A program made the translations under genes and the position numbers. The notes beneath the pieces were generated by a model. The model had not been told where the DNA came from. It saw only the letters and a list, made by a program, of their open reading frames with translations, and did no database searches. Source: Symbiodinium natans (lineage: Eukaryota > Sar > Dinophyceae > Suessiales > Symbiodiniaceae). From it: DNA of 64,000 bases. The DNA lies in assembly GCA_905221605.1 (NCBI GenBank), contig CAJNDS010000230.1, positions 124,001-188,000 on the forward strand, given 5' to 3'. Of the stretch, positions 10,981 to 20,859 are shown in pieces (positions within the stretch are counted from its first letter, which is position 1; each line of letters opens with the position of its first letter).

Positions 10981-13900
10981 GTGACTTGACGGGACAACTA
11001 GCCTGGCTTTGTGTTTGTTCTGTGTCCTTGGGCCTTGGGTTCAAACCACATGGGATGCCAAGTCTCTATAGTCCTGAAGCGGAGATGTCTCCAAATGACT
11101 CGGAATTTTCGGAGCCTGGAAATTTACAGGGCAGGACAGACCCCCAGTCATCACGAAGATCACCGTCCTCGTTGCAGCCGCGACCTTCTCGGCTCTGTTG
11201 TTAATAGAAAGGAGTTCTACCACCAGTCCCTTGTGTCGAGAAGCAAGGCTTTTTGGGAACGCCACCGGTCCAGGTTTCCCCCTGCGTGCTTTCGAAGGCC
11301 ACGTGCCCATGATGATTTCGTTGCCTGGGTAAAGTCAAGAAACTCAAAGCCACGGCGCGGAGGAGAATATCTGGTCTTGCTCTTCCGTGGGGATGATGTG
11401 GCAGGCCCAAAGGGCAAAGGCCACCTTCTAGTCAGCCGTGATGGGCCCTGGTAGATAGATAACCTGTTCGCAATCGCAGCTGCTCCTGTGACTCCTTCCA
11501 CACTTGCCGATGACCTGGACCCGGATGAGGTGCTCCTCCGCAGCACTCCACGAGTCAGTTAAGCCTGGCCTGAAGGAGTGGCTTTACCTGTCCCCCACAA
11601 ACGTCTTGCTCTCGCCCTGGTTTCTCTGAAAGTTGCTGTCGGACGGGCGACCACACGGAGGAGCTTGGCAGCATGCTGACTGGATCATGGATCTCATGCA
11701 TGCCTTACAGCCGGTGCTTAATGGCCGTGATGGGCTCCATCTTTAGAATCTCGCTGGAGAGCCCTGCCGTCTCAGTCTCTGCCCTTGTCCGCTTCAAGCC
11801 CCGCCAGCGTCAAGCTGCCCTAGCATTGATCTCACTCAGCAACGTCGCTGTGCCCTGAAGGAGGGTACACCTCATCCTTGGGGGGGGTTGTCATTGCCTC
11901 TGCTCTTTGGCACTGCTGAAGCAAATGTCGAATCCCTGCCACCCTCGAACGTTTCAGAGCTGCCGTTCGCTAGCGTTTCTGATGCTGACCAGAGCCCACC
12001 GCAGGACATGCCAAAGCCACTGGCCAATTCTTTGATTTCATGGAAATGTGCTGTTGAGCTGGCGGTGTTTCGCCCTGCCGCCTTTCGTCCGGCGCTCTCG
12101 AGGCGCACATGTAAGTCACATGCTGTAGTTAAACGAATATGTTCTGTACACACTTGCTCTGCCTTCTCGGTCAACGCCCAAACCGCTATCACCCCTGGAG
12201 TTGAGACAGCATCAATTTTTTCCTTGCGTTCCACGACCAAACGCCACACCGTCACAGGCTCAATTTCCCGATGGCGGCAGCATGCAGATCTATGGCTAAA
12301 ACACAGTGCTTTTGGAGCCGGGACCTTCAGATCTTCAGTCTCACGCTTGCACATGCACCCACACACAATGCGAGTTTCTTTCGTTCTTTTTTTCCCCGGT
12401 GACAAGTCGCTTTCTCACCAAAAACAGCAGGACTCTACACTCGAAGGCTTGAACGTCGCTTGAGTGATACAAAGTCGACAGTTGAACAAGAGAATCTTGC
12501 AGGCAAAAGGACGCAGCAAATCACAACACTTGTCTGTTCCTCAACGCAGGGGCCTCTTCTACGCTGCCATGGGGGGCTGTCTCGGGTCTTGGGAGGGCTC
12601 GGCCTGAAGGATGCAGAACCATGTAGAAGGGACAGGGCCAAAGACTCCTTCGGGCTGCGTCGTCCAACCCAGCAATAGGTGGCCGAGGGACAAGAGAGAG
12701 CATTGAAATACGGAAAGCGAGCGAAAAAGTTGGGGGAAATCAGCGGAGATTTCGCAAGACCTCCCTGGTCATTCCCGAGGGGTCAAGGGGCGAAAGACCA
12801 TTCGCGGAAAAATTGCGGAGAACCTACGGAAACTTGAATAAAGTGACAAGATTCGAAAAACCAGCTTTGCTGAAGAAAATTACCGAATATTATTTCACCC
12901 ATATTATTGAATTTGATTGAACAAACTAAACTAGCATATTTCATTTGCTTTATCTAAGAGCCCGGGTATTCCGCAAGACCTGCGGAAACACTAACCACTC
13001 TGCAGCAAATCTGTTTCCCTTTGCCTGTTCACATCTCTGCACAGTTTGCATAAGTACTTTGGTTTGGTGAGCTGGATCCAAAAGAACTGGCTAGAAGCAA
13101 AATGAACGAGAACTACAAGGCCAAAGCCACTAGGCAAATCAGACCACTAGACCGAGCAGTTGTTGACCCACCAGTTCTCGCAGCGGTCAGTACTGCATGT
13201 ACCCGAAAGCAAGCGAAGAGGACGTGCCTTTCTCTCTCCAACCTGGTCGGATAGTGCTTGATTCTGATGCAGCACCTCAAGACCTTGAAAAAGTCGGATT
13301 CTTGGAGTTTGGACAGCTTTTGTTTTGAAGAGTTAACAGAGTGGTGCTTGATCCCAAACCTTTGCACAAACAGCCGTCCTAGCATGAGCTTCCAGTGGTT
13401 TAGGGTCCAGGGTAAACCTGGAAACCAAAAGAAGCTCTCACAGTATGAGTTTTTCGGTTGTTTGTTCATGAGTTCATGACACGTGCTTCGACTTGATCAC
13501 TGAACTCCCCGTTCCCGAGAATCTTTCCACACAGTCATGTTTGCGTCTGAGTTGTCATGTTATCTTGACTCTTGGCTTGTAAGGCAATCTGCTGTTTTGA
13601 TTGATTTGTAGTGAAAAGAAAATGATGCCCAACGTTGGAAAATGTAAGTCAGACTCGTTTTGTGCAGCAGGTTTTAGACAATTACCTTTGGAATGGGACG
13701 GGTTAGTTGTGGCCAGGAATCCAGGATCCCCGACTAATCAAAAGATTTTGCCGAAGTTAGTTAAGCCAATTTTCTTAACTTAACTAGATTATGCAACTAG
13801 TTATTTAGTTAGGTTAACGGTTAACTGGTGAACTAGTTGGATTGGTTTCATTAGTTCATTTGGTTTAATTGGTTTAGTTACTTTACTTGGTTGACTTAGT

Positions 13901-16900
13901 TTCAAAGAACGATGCGACTTGATTTGGTTATTTTCCATGTCCTGCCTCATTAGCTTACCTAGTTTCATTGAATTTTAATTTCTTGAATGAGTTTGACAAA
14001 CTTAGTTAAACAAATGTTAATTTATAAGGTTTCTTAAATGAGATAGATAAGTCAGACTAAGCAAACATAGTTAAACTGACTAACATATTGACATGAAGTA
14101 AGTTAGCTTGGGATCCTGGATTCCAACCAGTAGTTAAGTTATTCAAAACCACCTCTTCGGCTTGACTTGATTGAGTTCGTCTCTCCCTCTCTCTCTTTCT
14201 CTCAATGTGAGTATACCTCTCGATGTGAGTATACGTTAGGTTGTAGTTCAAGAGGACCGGCCATCGATGCGTTCTGGACCTTCTGGGAGTGCGGTTAGAA
14301 GCTTCAGTGATGTTAGGGTATTTGTAGCTGTCGGCTTGTGATGCAGTTGCTGCTGATCTCCCGCATATGTTTGAGGTGGCCCACAGGGACATCAAACCTC
14401 AGAATTTGCTGTTCAGCTGCGGGGAGCCGGCTTCAGGAAGTGCCATACCAATCGATACCTGTCCGAGATTAACAACATGCATGCAAATGCTTCGGTTAGG
14501 ATCCAGGGTCGGCCTTTCAATATGCATGCGATGCACGCCGTTCTTCGAAGTTTCTTCGAGAGCTCTTGCATGAGAGTGCAGGAGGCCATCTTAGGCCTGT
14601 TCTGGTCATGGGGATGCACCCCTGAAGCTGGTGGACTTTGGTATCGCTGGGGTGGTGAGGAATGACCGCCCCGAGAAGCGACTCCTAACAAAGTGTGCTG
14701 GCACAGTGGGTTACATGGCCCCGGAGGTGACTGAGGTTGCAGGGAGTTGAGACATTTTTTGCGGTTCTGGCCTTGTAAAACCAATGGAAAGTTTTAAAAT
14801 GCTCGTAATTATTCCCCACCCTCGGTGTGGGGTTGTTAGATCTTAAACTCAACTCTTCTCCTCGCCCGGAACTCTTCTCCTCGTGGAGTGCCCAACTCTG
14901 GATGGAGTGCCCGACCCAGAGTCCCCCTCAAGTGCCAAATCCAGACTGTCCCCGAATTGCCCAGCCCTTGAATTGCCCCGTCCCCAACCCCACCGTCTCC
15001 ACCCTAGAGTCTCCCGGAGTGCGCAGGCCCAGAGTCCCCCTGTGCCAGTGCCCATCGCCCAACCAGAGTGTTCCCGGAGTGCCCGGCCCCAGAGTGTCTC
15101 TGGAGTGCCCAACCCCAGATTCTGGAGTGCCCAAGCCCAGAGTGTCCCCGGAGTGCCCAGCCCCAGCCTCTACCAGAGAGGGTGGGGATGTTCGAAGTAA
15201 AGTATTTTGTTCTTGAACTCGCCTGCTATCTGCAAAAGTGCGTGCCGTGTTTTTGTGCAGTGTTTTTGTCAAGCCTGTATATAGACTTTTCAAGGCTGGG
15301 CGCTCGCTCAGGTGTTTGGTGCGAAGCCCTACGACGGAAGATCAGCCGACATTTTTTCCATTGGTGCCGTCATGCATCATATGATTGTGGCTTGCCTGCA
15401 GCTTATGGTGAGTCTCTCTGTCCTTGAGGCATGCATGTTGAAGTAGGTTGTACTCTGAGCTCAGCATCACTCAGGAACACTGTGAAAAACGTTGCGAGCA
15501 GATTAGAAGTATCCCAGACATCCGGCACCTTCCGAAATCATTTCCGCTATAATTATATGAACTGCCTGAAGTGTCACCACAGTACCGAGCATATGAAGCT
15601 GCAGGTTGGTTTACCGCCGAGCTGGAAATCTGCGAGCCTTGTCACGATGCAATCCAGGGCAGTCGTTTCGTTGCTGCGGAATGTCATGTGGCTCCCAAAA
15701 AGTTTTTGGACCACCCCCCCTTTTTTTGTTTTAGGTCTAGGAAGCCCTAATTCGGGGTTTTACTATTGCACTACAGGGAGACTGAAGCAATGGGGGTTTT
15801 CCGATTACCCTGTCGAATGAATACTGATGTCTTGCAAGCTTGCTTGATAAAGAAATCATGCCACAAAGGACGCGAGAGCAATCCTTTTCCAAACCTGAAA
15901 TGCTAGCATTGTTGTTGCAAATGGAAGCGGGGGGTTTGTGCCCGTTTATTTGCAGGGCCCTGCAAGCTTGCCTAAAGAGGATGTGTGTTGTGAGAAAACG
16001 CGCGAATCTGACGAGGCCTTGCAAGCTAAAAGAGCATGCTATGAAGAGGACTTGCGTTAAGATACATGCCAATCCTTTCCAAACTTGTCATACGAGCGTT
16101 GTGTTCGCGGAGGCCCGCCACTTCGTGTTTTGAAGCCCTGCAAGCTTGCTTGATAAGAATTTCATGCCAAAACAGAGGACTTGGGTGAAGAAAACATGCG
16201 AAATCCTTTTCCAACCCTGTCACGTGAATATTGCGTTTGCAAATGGGGCGGGCTGCGGCCGGCCCCCCCCCCAACCTCCGGCTTCTTCATTTCATTGAAG
16301 CCTTGCAAGCTTGCTGGAGAGATCATGCCGTAAAGAGGTCGTGCGTTCAGGGAGGTCCAGTGGCTCGAAAGGTCGGCTGTAGTACAAAGGCAATGCACGG
16401 CCAGAGGCTCGAAAGGTCGGCTGTAGTACAAAGGCAATGCGCGGAGGACGTTTGGAGCTCCAGCGGCGTCAACGTCGTGCTTTCGCGACGCCATGAAGCG
16501 TACTCCCTGAAGTTGCATGCTTTCCATTTTTCTATTTGCACATGGTCTCGGGTCGGATTTTGTGCTTCGGAAGCCTCTCCTCACACGGGTGTTTTCCGGA
16601 GCTGATCGTCATCGTGATCCTCGTGTCAGGAGATCTTGACACGCTCTCGTCTCTCACTGTTTGAGATCTATGCTGGCATACTACTTGAATCATGCCATAG
16701 TAATTCTAGTAGGAAAGCCCTATTTGTTCTATATTTTCATAGGAAAACTTGGTTTCTTCTGAGTTCTATTATATACAGGAAAACCCTTAGTTCCTTCGCA
16801 TTTGAAAGTTTCGTCATTTCTGCTGTATTTTCAAATAGGAAAACCATGGAGGTTTTCCTTTTTTCATTACGGAAACCCAAGACCCAGAAAAGGGGTCCAG

Positions 16901-18164
16901 CATAAATCCTTGCTCTTGTAATGTTCACGTGTTGACTGGGTAGGGCAGTATTGGCACAGTTTCTGCTGTCGACCGTCTCAGGAAGAACGTGCCTCGTCCA
17001 TTCTGGGCCGAGAGGGAGCTTTGTGGGAGGTACGGAGGGCAGGAAGGAAGGGACGAACCAGATGCTTGCAGAAGCCTGCCATGCTTTCCAAGGTTTCGCT
17101 AAGAATGCTTTTTGGGTTTCGAACATATGCTGCAGATTGTAGAGCAAGCCATTTCGCAGTATGTGAGGCTTATGATTTTCCTGGGCGGCTTCGTTATGAA
17201 AAGTTGTCCGAAGACTGCCGGTCGCTTTTAGAGCACTTGCCCCTTGGCTATGACATCCTCATTCTGTTTTAGTTTCAGTGTGAGGTAGTGTGACCGTGCA
17301 GGCTCCATGATGAGCCGGAAATGCGACCCACGGCCGCAGAGGCCAACTGAAGAAACTGCGAAAGACAGATCAGAGGACAACACAGAGAGTGGGGAAGAAG
17401 GGGGGGTGGAACAACATGGAACAATCCGGGTCAAGTGGGAGGGAGTGCCGGAAAGGAGCGACAGGCAGAAGGAGCCCGACAAACGGGTTTATGAAGAGGA
17501 CGTGCTGCATGTGGCCAAGAAACGCGCAAGGCAACGGCAGGCTGGTCGAGGCGTGTTGAAAACAAGAATGCCAGCCATCTTGTAGACGCTCGCGAAATCT
17601 CGCGAACCACAGGTAGAGGAGGAGATGAGATGAGGCAGTAGTAGTAGAAGAAGAAGAAGCAGAAAAAGAAGAAGAATAAGAATAGGAAGAACAAAAAGAA
17701 TGACAATAAGAAGAAGGATGATAACAACAATAATTGATGTGTTGGATGATGTGCTGCACATTCGCCACGTGAACATTCTGCAACAGCCACCAACAACCTG
17801 CTTTATTGAGAAATGTTGAGAATCATAATCATGATGATGATGATGATGATGGTGCTGATGCTGATGCTGATGCTGATGCTGATGCTGATGCTGATGCTGA
17901 TGCTGATGCTGATGCTGAAGAAGAAGAAGAAGATGATGATGATGATGACGGTGCTTCTGTCGCCTAGAATGGAACACCCAAAAACACTGTCCAGATGATC
18001 CAACGGCCCAGCCCCGCGTTGCGCCAGATGCTGGGAATTGTGCAAAATCATATGAAAGGTTGCGTTCCACCAGTAAGGGAGCCATCATTGATTTTGAGTT
18101 GGTGCTCGTGTTGTTTGAGTTGGTGCTTGTATTCTTCATCGCGCGAACGGCGACTTTATACGCG

Positions 18165-18197
<33 letters not shown>

Positions 18198-20859
18198 GCA
18201 CGCACGCACGCACGCACCCACGCACACGCACGCACACGCACGCACGCACACGCACGCACATGCACGCACACGCACGCACACGCACGCACACGCGCGCACA
18301 CGCGCGCGCACGCACGCACGCACGCACACGCGCGCCCACGCACGCACGCACGCACGCGCACACGNNNNNNNNNNNNNNNNNNNNNNNNNNNNNNNNNNNN
18401 NNNNNNNNNNNNNNNNNNNNNNNNNNNNNNNNNNNNNNNNNNNNNNNNNNNNNNNNNNNNNNNNCATCCACACACATCCACGCTGACGCCGACTCCCACG
18501 CCGGACGCCCACGCCCGACGCCCACGCCCGACGCCCACGCCCGACGCCCGACGCCCGACGCCCGACGCCCACGCCCGATGCCCACGCCCGACGCCCAACG
18601 CCCACGCCCGACGCCCAACAGCCCAAGCCGACGCCCACGCCGACCGCCAGACGCCCGAGCCCAGCCCACGCCCGACCCCGACGCCCGACGCCCGACGCCC
18701 ACGCCCGACGCACGACGCCCCCGACGCCCACGCCCCCCGCCGAGCCCACGCCCGACGGACCGACGCCCACAACCACGCACACGCCCGACGCCCGACGCCG
18801 ACGCCACGCCCCGCCCAAGCCCGACGCCCACGCCCGCACCCCAACGCCCACGCCCACGCCGACGCCCGAAGCCCGACGCCCGACGCCCACGCCCCACGCC
18901 CGACGCCCACGCCCGACGCCCACGCCCGACGCCCACGCCCGACGCCGATGCCAGCACCGCATGAAGAGACGCGCGCCCGCCTGCACGCGTGCACACGCGC
19001 AGGCGCCTAGTTCGATTTCTATTTTACGTCGTGTAGCTTGCTCGGAGGCCATCCGGCATTCTTGGTTCGACAACAGAGGAGTTCATCTGCAAAATGGGTG
19101 TGGGGATGCTGAAATGGCTCGGTCCTCAGCCGAATCTGCCATTCTGCAGGCGAAGGCTGAAACTATTCTTGGTTCCTGCCAAAGCCAAAAGCTAAGGCTT
19201 CACTACTCGAGCAATGCTTCAGGATTCCCGTCGGCCATTCACGCTGGCATCCGCGTAAGTACTCTGCCCTCCTCTCTATTCATATCTCGTTTGAGTATGC
19301 CCCTTGTTGCTTCTGAGAGATTAATGAGTCGAAAAGTTTACCTGCATACCACTCTTGAACGAAGATGCATTTGTCCTGTGTTGTGGCTGAAGGCATCTGG
19401 GCAATCATGTCATTGGTCATTTCAGTGGTGCCCTCCACCTCATTCTGCAAAGGAGGATGCACCGTTTTTCGCAACGAACGCAGCTGCAGAAAACCGTCAT
19501 GCAGGGGACCTACAGCATCTGCAACAACGTTTGCAATGGCAGCCGCGTCACGTCATCAGTCATGCTGCAATACTGGATAAAGCTGAGTGCTTTCAATTTC
19601 AGGCTTTTGAATCACTGCGTGTCGTGAAAGGTACAGCATGGTGGCGTTCGCACCTTTGCACAACCACCATATGGAGCAGCTTCGCCTCTTACCTGAGAAT
19701 ATATCAGCGATGTGCCACGAAGTTTAGAGAAAGGGGTTAATCGGCCAAGGTGCTGCGTTTCTGTTCGCAGATCGAGGCAGGTTGAAAGCTGTGGGGAGTC
19801 AATGAAGCATGATCAAGTCCAGTCGCCTTTGGGGTCGACGCGACACATGACCTTGATGCCCTGAAGGCACAGCTGCAGGGCATCTTGTCACTGTTGGTGA
19901 CTGTTGGTGCTGGGACGTGCAGCGCATGTCGAGTGAACATGTGCACGTAGCCAAGGGTGAGCTGCTTCGAGTTTGTGGAGCTGGGAAGGAAGTACAGCTC
20001 CTTCACTTCTGCTCAGTTGCGCCAGATCTTTGCCACCGCAAATGTTTCCAAGACTGGGAAGCTGTCTTACTGAGCCTTGCCTGATCTTGCCTGCATTCCG
20101 TTGCCGGTTTTCTGCTTGGCCGGAAGTCAAGTGTGTGGAAGGTGAGTGGTTGACTGCCTCTGCAGATGATCAGTGGTACAGGATCAAGGAGCATGCAGAG
20201 AGGGCGTGCTTTGGCAGCGCAGCGTTAGTTGTTTAGTTCATGTTTTCTGCAAAGGCGTGTGCGCCATTGATGCTATAGTGTTTCTGTTCCGCTGCACGTT
20301 TCGTTTCTGCATGTGGGGATGCCAAGGTTTGACACCCTCGATGTGAAAAGAAGCGGCTGTCTGCGTGCGTGCGACTTGAGCCGCTCGCTCTTCGACAAGA
20401 GGGAAAGTTGTCACAGTTTGCGAGTACGGGCACGCGTCACAAAAAACATGGAATTTGGGAGAGCTTCACTGGTGCTTCCTTCCCCAAAGATCTGAGCCGT
20501 CATGCGCCACCGCCAGCATAGCTTCATATGCGGTGACGTACGGAGGCAAGTTGCTGCCGAAGGTGTCGGCAGCTCAGCTCAGCGCTCGCCAGCTCTCTCT
20601 CGGACATGTTTAGTCAAAAAGTACAGGCAGAATCCAAGCACTGTTTGTTGTCAGTCGAAGGTTCGATCTCCAGGAGATCGAAGAGGAGATCATAGGGATG
20701 TGCTCCAAAGGCAGCTCGCAGAGATGATTTTGTCGTGCCGGGTCGCCGTGCTGAATGCAGCAGCGAAGCATGGCTGAGTGCTGCTCCCTGCTGACAGGTG
20801 AGGGCAATCTCCGCTTTGAGCAGTTTGTGGCTTGCGCCGTCTCCTCTGATTTCTACTAG
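9955..20859 (+). CDS. Calcium-dependent protein kinase (CDPK-like), multi-exon
   Basis: A Ser/Thr kinase whose domain can be read through consecutive exons, followed by EF-hand-like segments, the architecture of CDPKs, in which Ca2+ binding releases autoinhibition. Signatures seen: glycine loop VGKGWDASV; catalytic lysine in VAIKSISK; alpha-C glutamate in MEVEFLKL; HRDIKPQN catalytic loop; DFGIA; activation segment ending MAPE; YDGRSADIFSIG; and the domain end SEAIRHSWF. EF-hand-like pieces follow and a TAG stop lies at 20857-20859. Donors are mixed GT and GC. Two introns exceed 1.5 kb and one carries an assembly gap. All key kinase residues are present, so the kinase half appears functional; the EF-hands look degenerate. 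The start codon was not found. Confidence 0.8.
10981..14375 (+). other. 3.4-kb CDPK intron
   Basis: A GT-AG intron joining the exon ending YCHAHS to the exon starting VAHRDIKPQN. It contains a stretch of about 0.6 kb (11872-12463) open for 177-191 codons on both strands, which may be remains of a mobile element but shows no recognised motif; an AT-rich patch near 12840-12960; and the foldback element at 13716-14124. Confidence 0.65.
13716..14124. mobile_element. MITE-like foldback element inside the CDPK intron
   Basis: A perfect 15-bp inverted terminal repeat: GGAATCCAGGATCCC at 13716-13730 and its reverse complement at 14110-14124, with weaker inverted similarity just beyond. The 409-bp interior is AT-rich, unlike its surroundings, and full of TTAGTT/AACTAGTT words. 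No ORF, so it would be non-autonomous. I could not find a convincing target-site duplication. Confidence 0.5.
14376..15386 (+). CDS. CDPK catalytic-loop and activation-segment exons
   Basis: Exons 14376-14441 (VAHRDIKPQNLLFSCGEPAS), 14595-14726 (GDAPLKLVDFGIAGVV through CAGTVGYMAPE) and 15312 to about 15386 (VFGAKPYDGRSADIFSIGAV, then MHHMI). The HRD aspartate, DFG and APE are all intact. The donor after 14441 is GC and after 14726 GT; after 15386 GT is preferred because it restores MIVGLPP with the next exon, though a GTGAGT at 15408 is an alternative. The intron 14727-15311 has AGGTG at both ends and holds a GTGCCC-rich minisatellite. Confidence 0.82.
14880..15180. repeat. Minisatellite of about 28 bp in a CDPK intron
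   Basis: Imperfect copies built on CGGAGTGCCCAGCCCCAGAG, clearest in the second half (about 15010-15170). Non-coding; open frames here are repeat artefacts. Confidence 0.75.
15605..20859 (+). CDS. CDPK C-lobe end and EF-hand-like regulatory exons
   Basis: Exon-like pieces in order, boundaries partly uncertain: 15605-about 15690 (VGLPPSWKSASL); about 17160-17242 (YDFPGRLRYEKLSEDCRSLL, kinase subdomain XI region); about 19031-19080 (SEAIRHSWFDNRG, kinase domain end); about 19603-19630 (AFESLRVVK); about 19830-19890 (DLDALKAQLQGIL); about 19980-20071 (SAQLRQIFATANVSKTGKLS, first EF-hand-like unit); about 20314-20410 (FDTLDVKRSGCLRACDL, second); about 20676-20732 (EIEEEIIGMCSKGSS); 20797-20859 (GEGNLRFEQFVACAVSS, then DFY and stop). 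The calcium loops depart from consensus (Asn or Ala at position 1 of the first loop, Lys at position 3 of the second), so calcium binding may be weak. Confidence 0.65.
15830..16340. repeat. Diverged interspersed units with CTTGCAAGCTTGCTTGATAA core
   Basis: Five copies of a CCTTGCAAGCTTGC-headed unit at about 15832, 15957, 16017, 16137 and 16301, each followed by ATCATGCC and AAAGAGGA-like words at variable spacing, inside a CDPK intron. Probably an old tandem or nested insertion family. Confidence 0.6.
16362..16440. repeat. 35-bp direct duplication, period 44
   Basis: Two identical copies starting GGCTCGAAAGGTCGGCTGTA, at 16362-16396 and 16406-16440. Exactness implies a recent duplication. 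Confidence 0.9.
16730..16870. repeat. AT-rich module with ATAGGAAAACC words (copy A)
   Basis: Three degenerate units ending in AGGAAAACC. The unit at 16821-16845 closely matches 21773-21796, so the module is dispersed at two loci. Confidence 0.55.
17630..17960. repeat. Trinucleotide microsatellites (AGA, ATG, CTG types)
   Basis: Runs of AGA/AAG (about 17640-17720), ATG (17828-17850) and GATGCT (17855-17918), then AGA and ATG again. They lie in an intron of the CDPK gene. Confidence 0.9.
18160..18955. repeat. CA/CACG microsatellite, gap, then a CCCGACGCCCACG minisatellite
   Basis: (CA)n and (CACG)n from 18160 to 18364, 100 N, then many copies of CCCGACGCCCACG-like units to 18955. Long open frames on both strands (for example about 500 codons on the minus strand across the gap) are artefacts of unit length and composition. 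Confidence 0.9.
18365..18464. other. Assembly gap (100 N)
   Basis: Exactly 100 N, the conventional size for a gap of unknown length. It sits inside simple repeats within an intron of the CDPK gene. Confidence 0.99.

Noticed and set aside
17489-18994. 501-codon minus-strand frame
   Set aside because: It consists of trinucleotide, CA and GCCCAC repeats and crosses the N gap; a repeat artefact.
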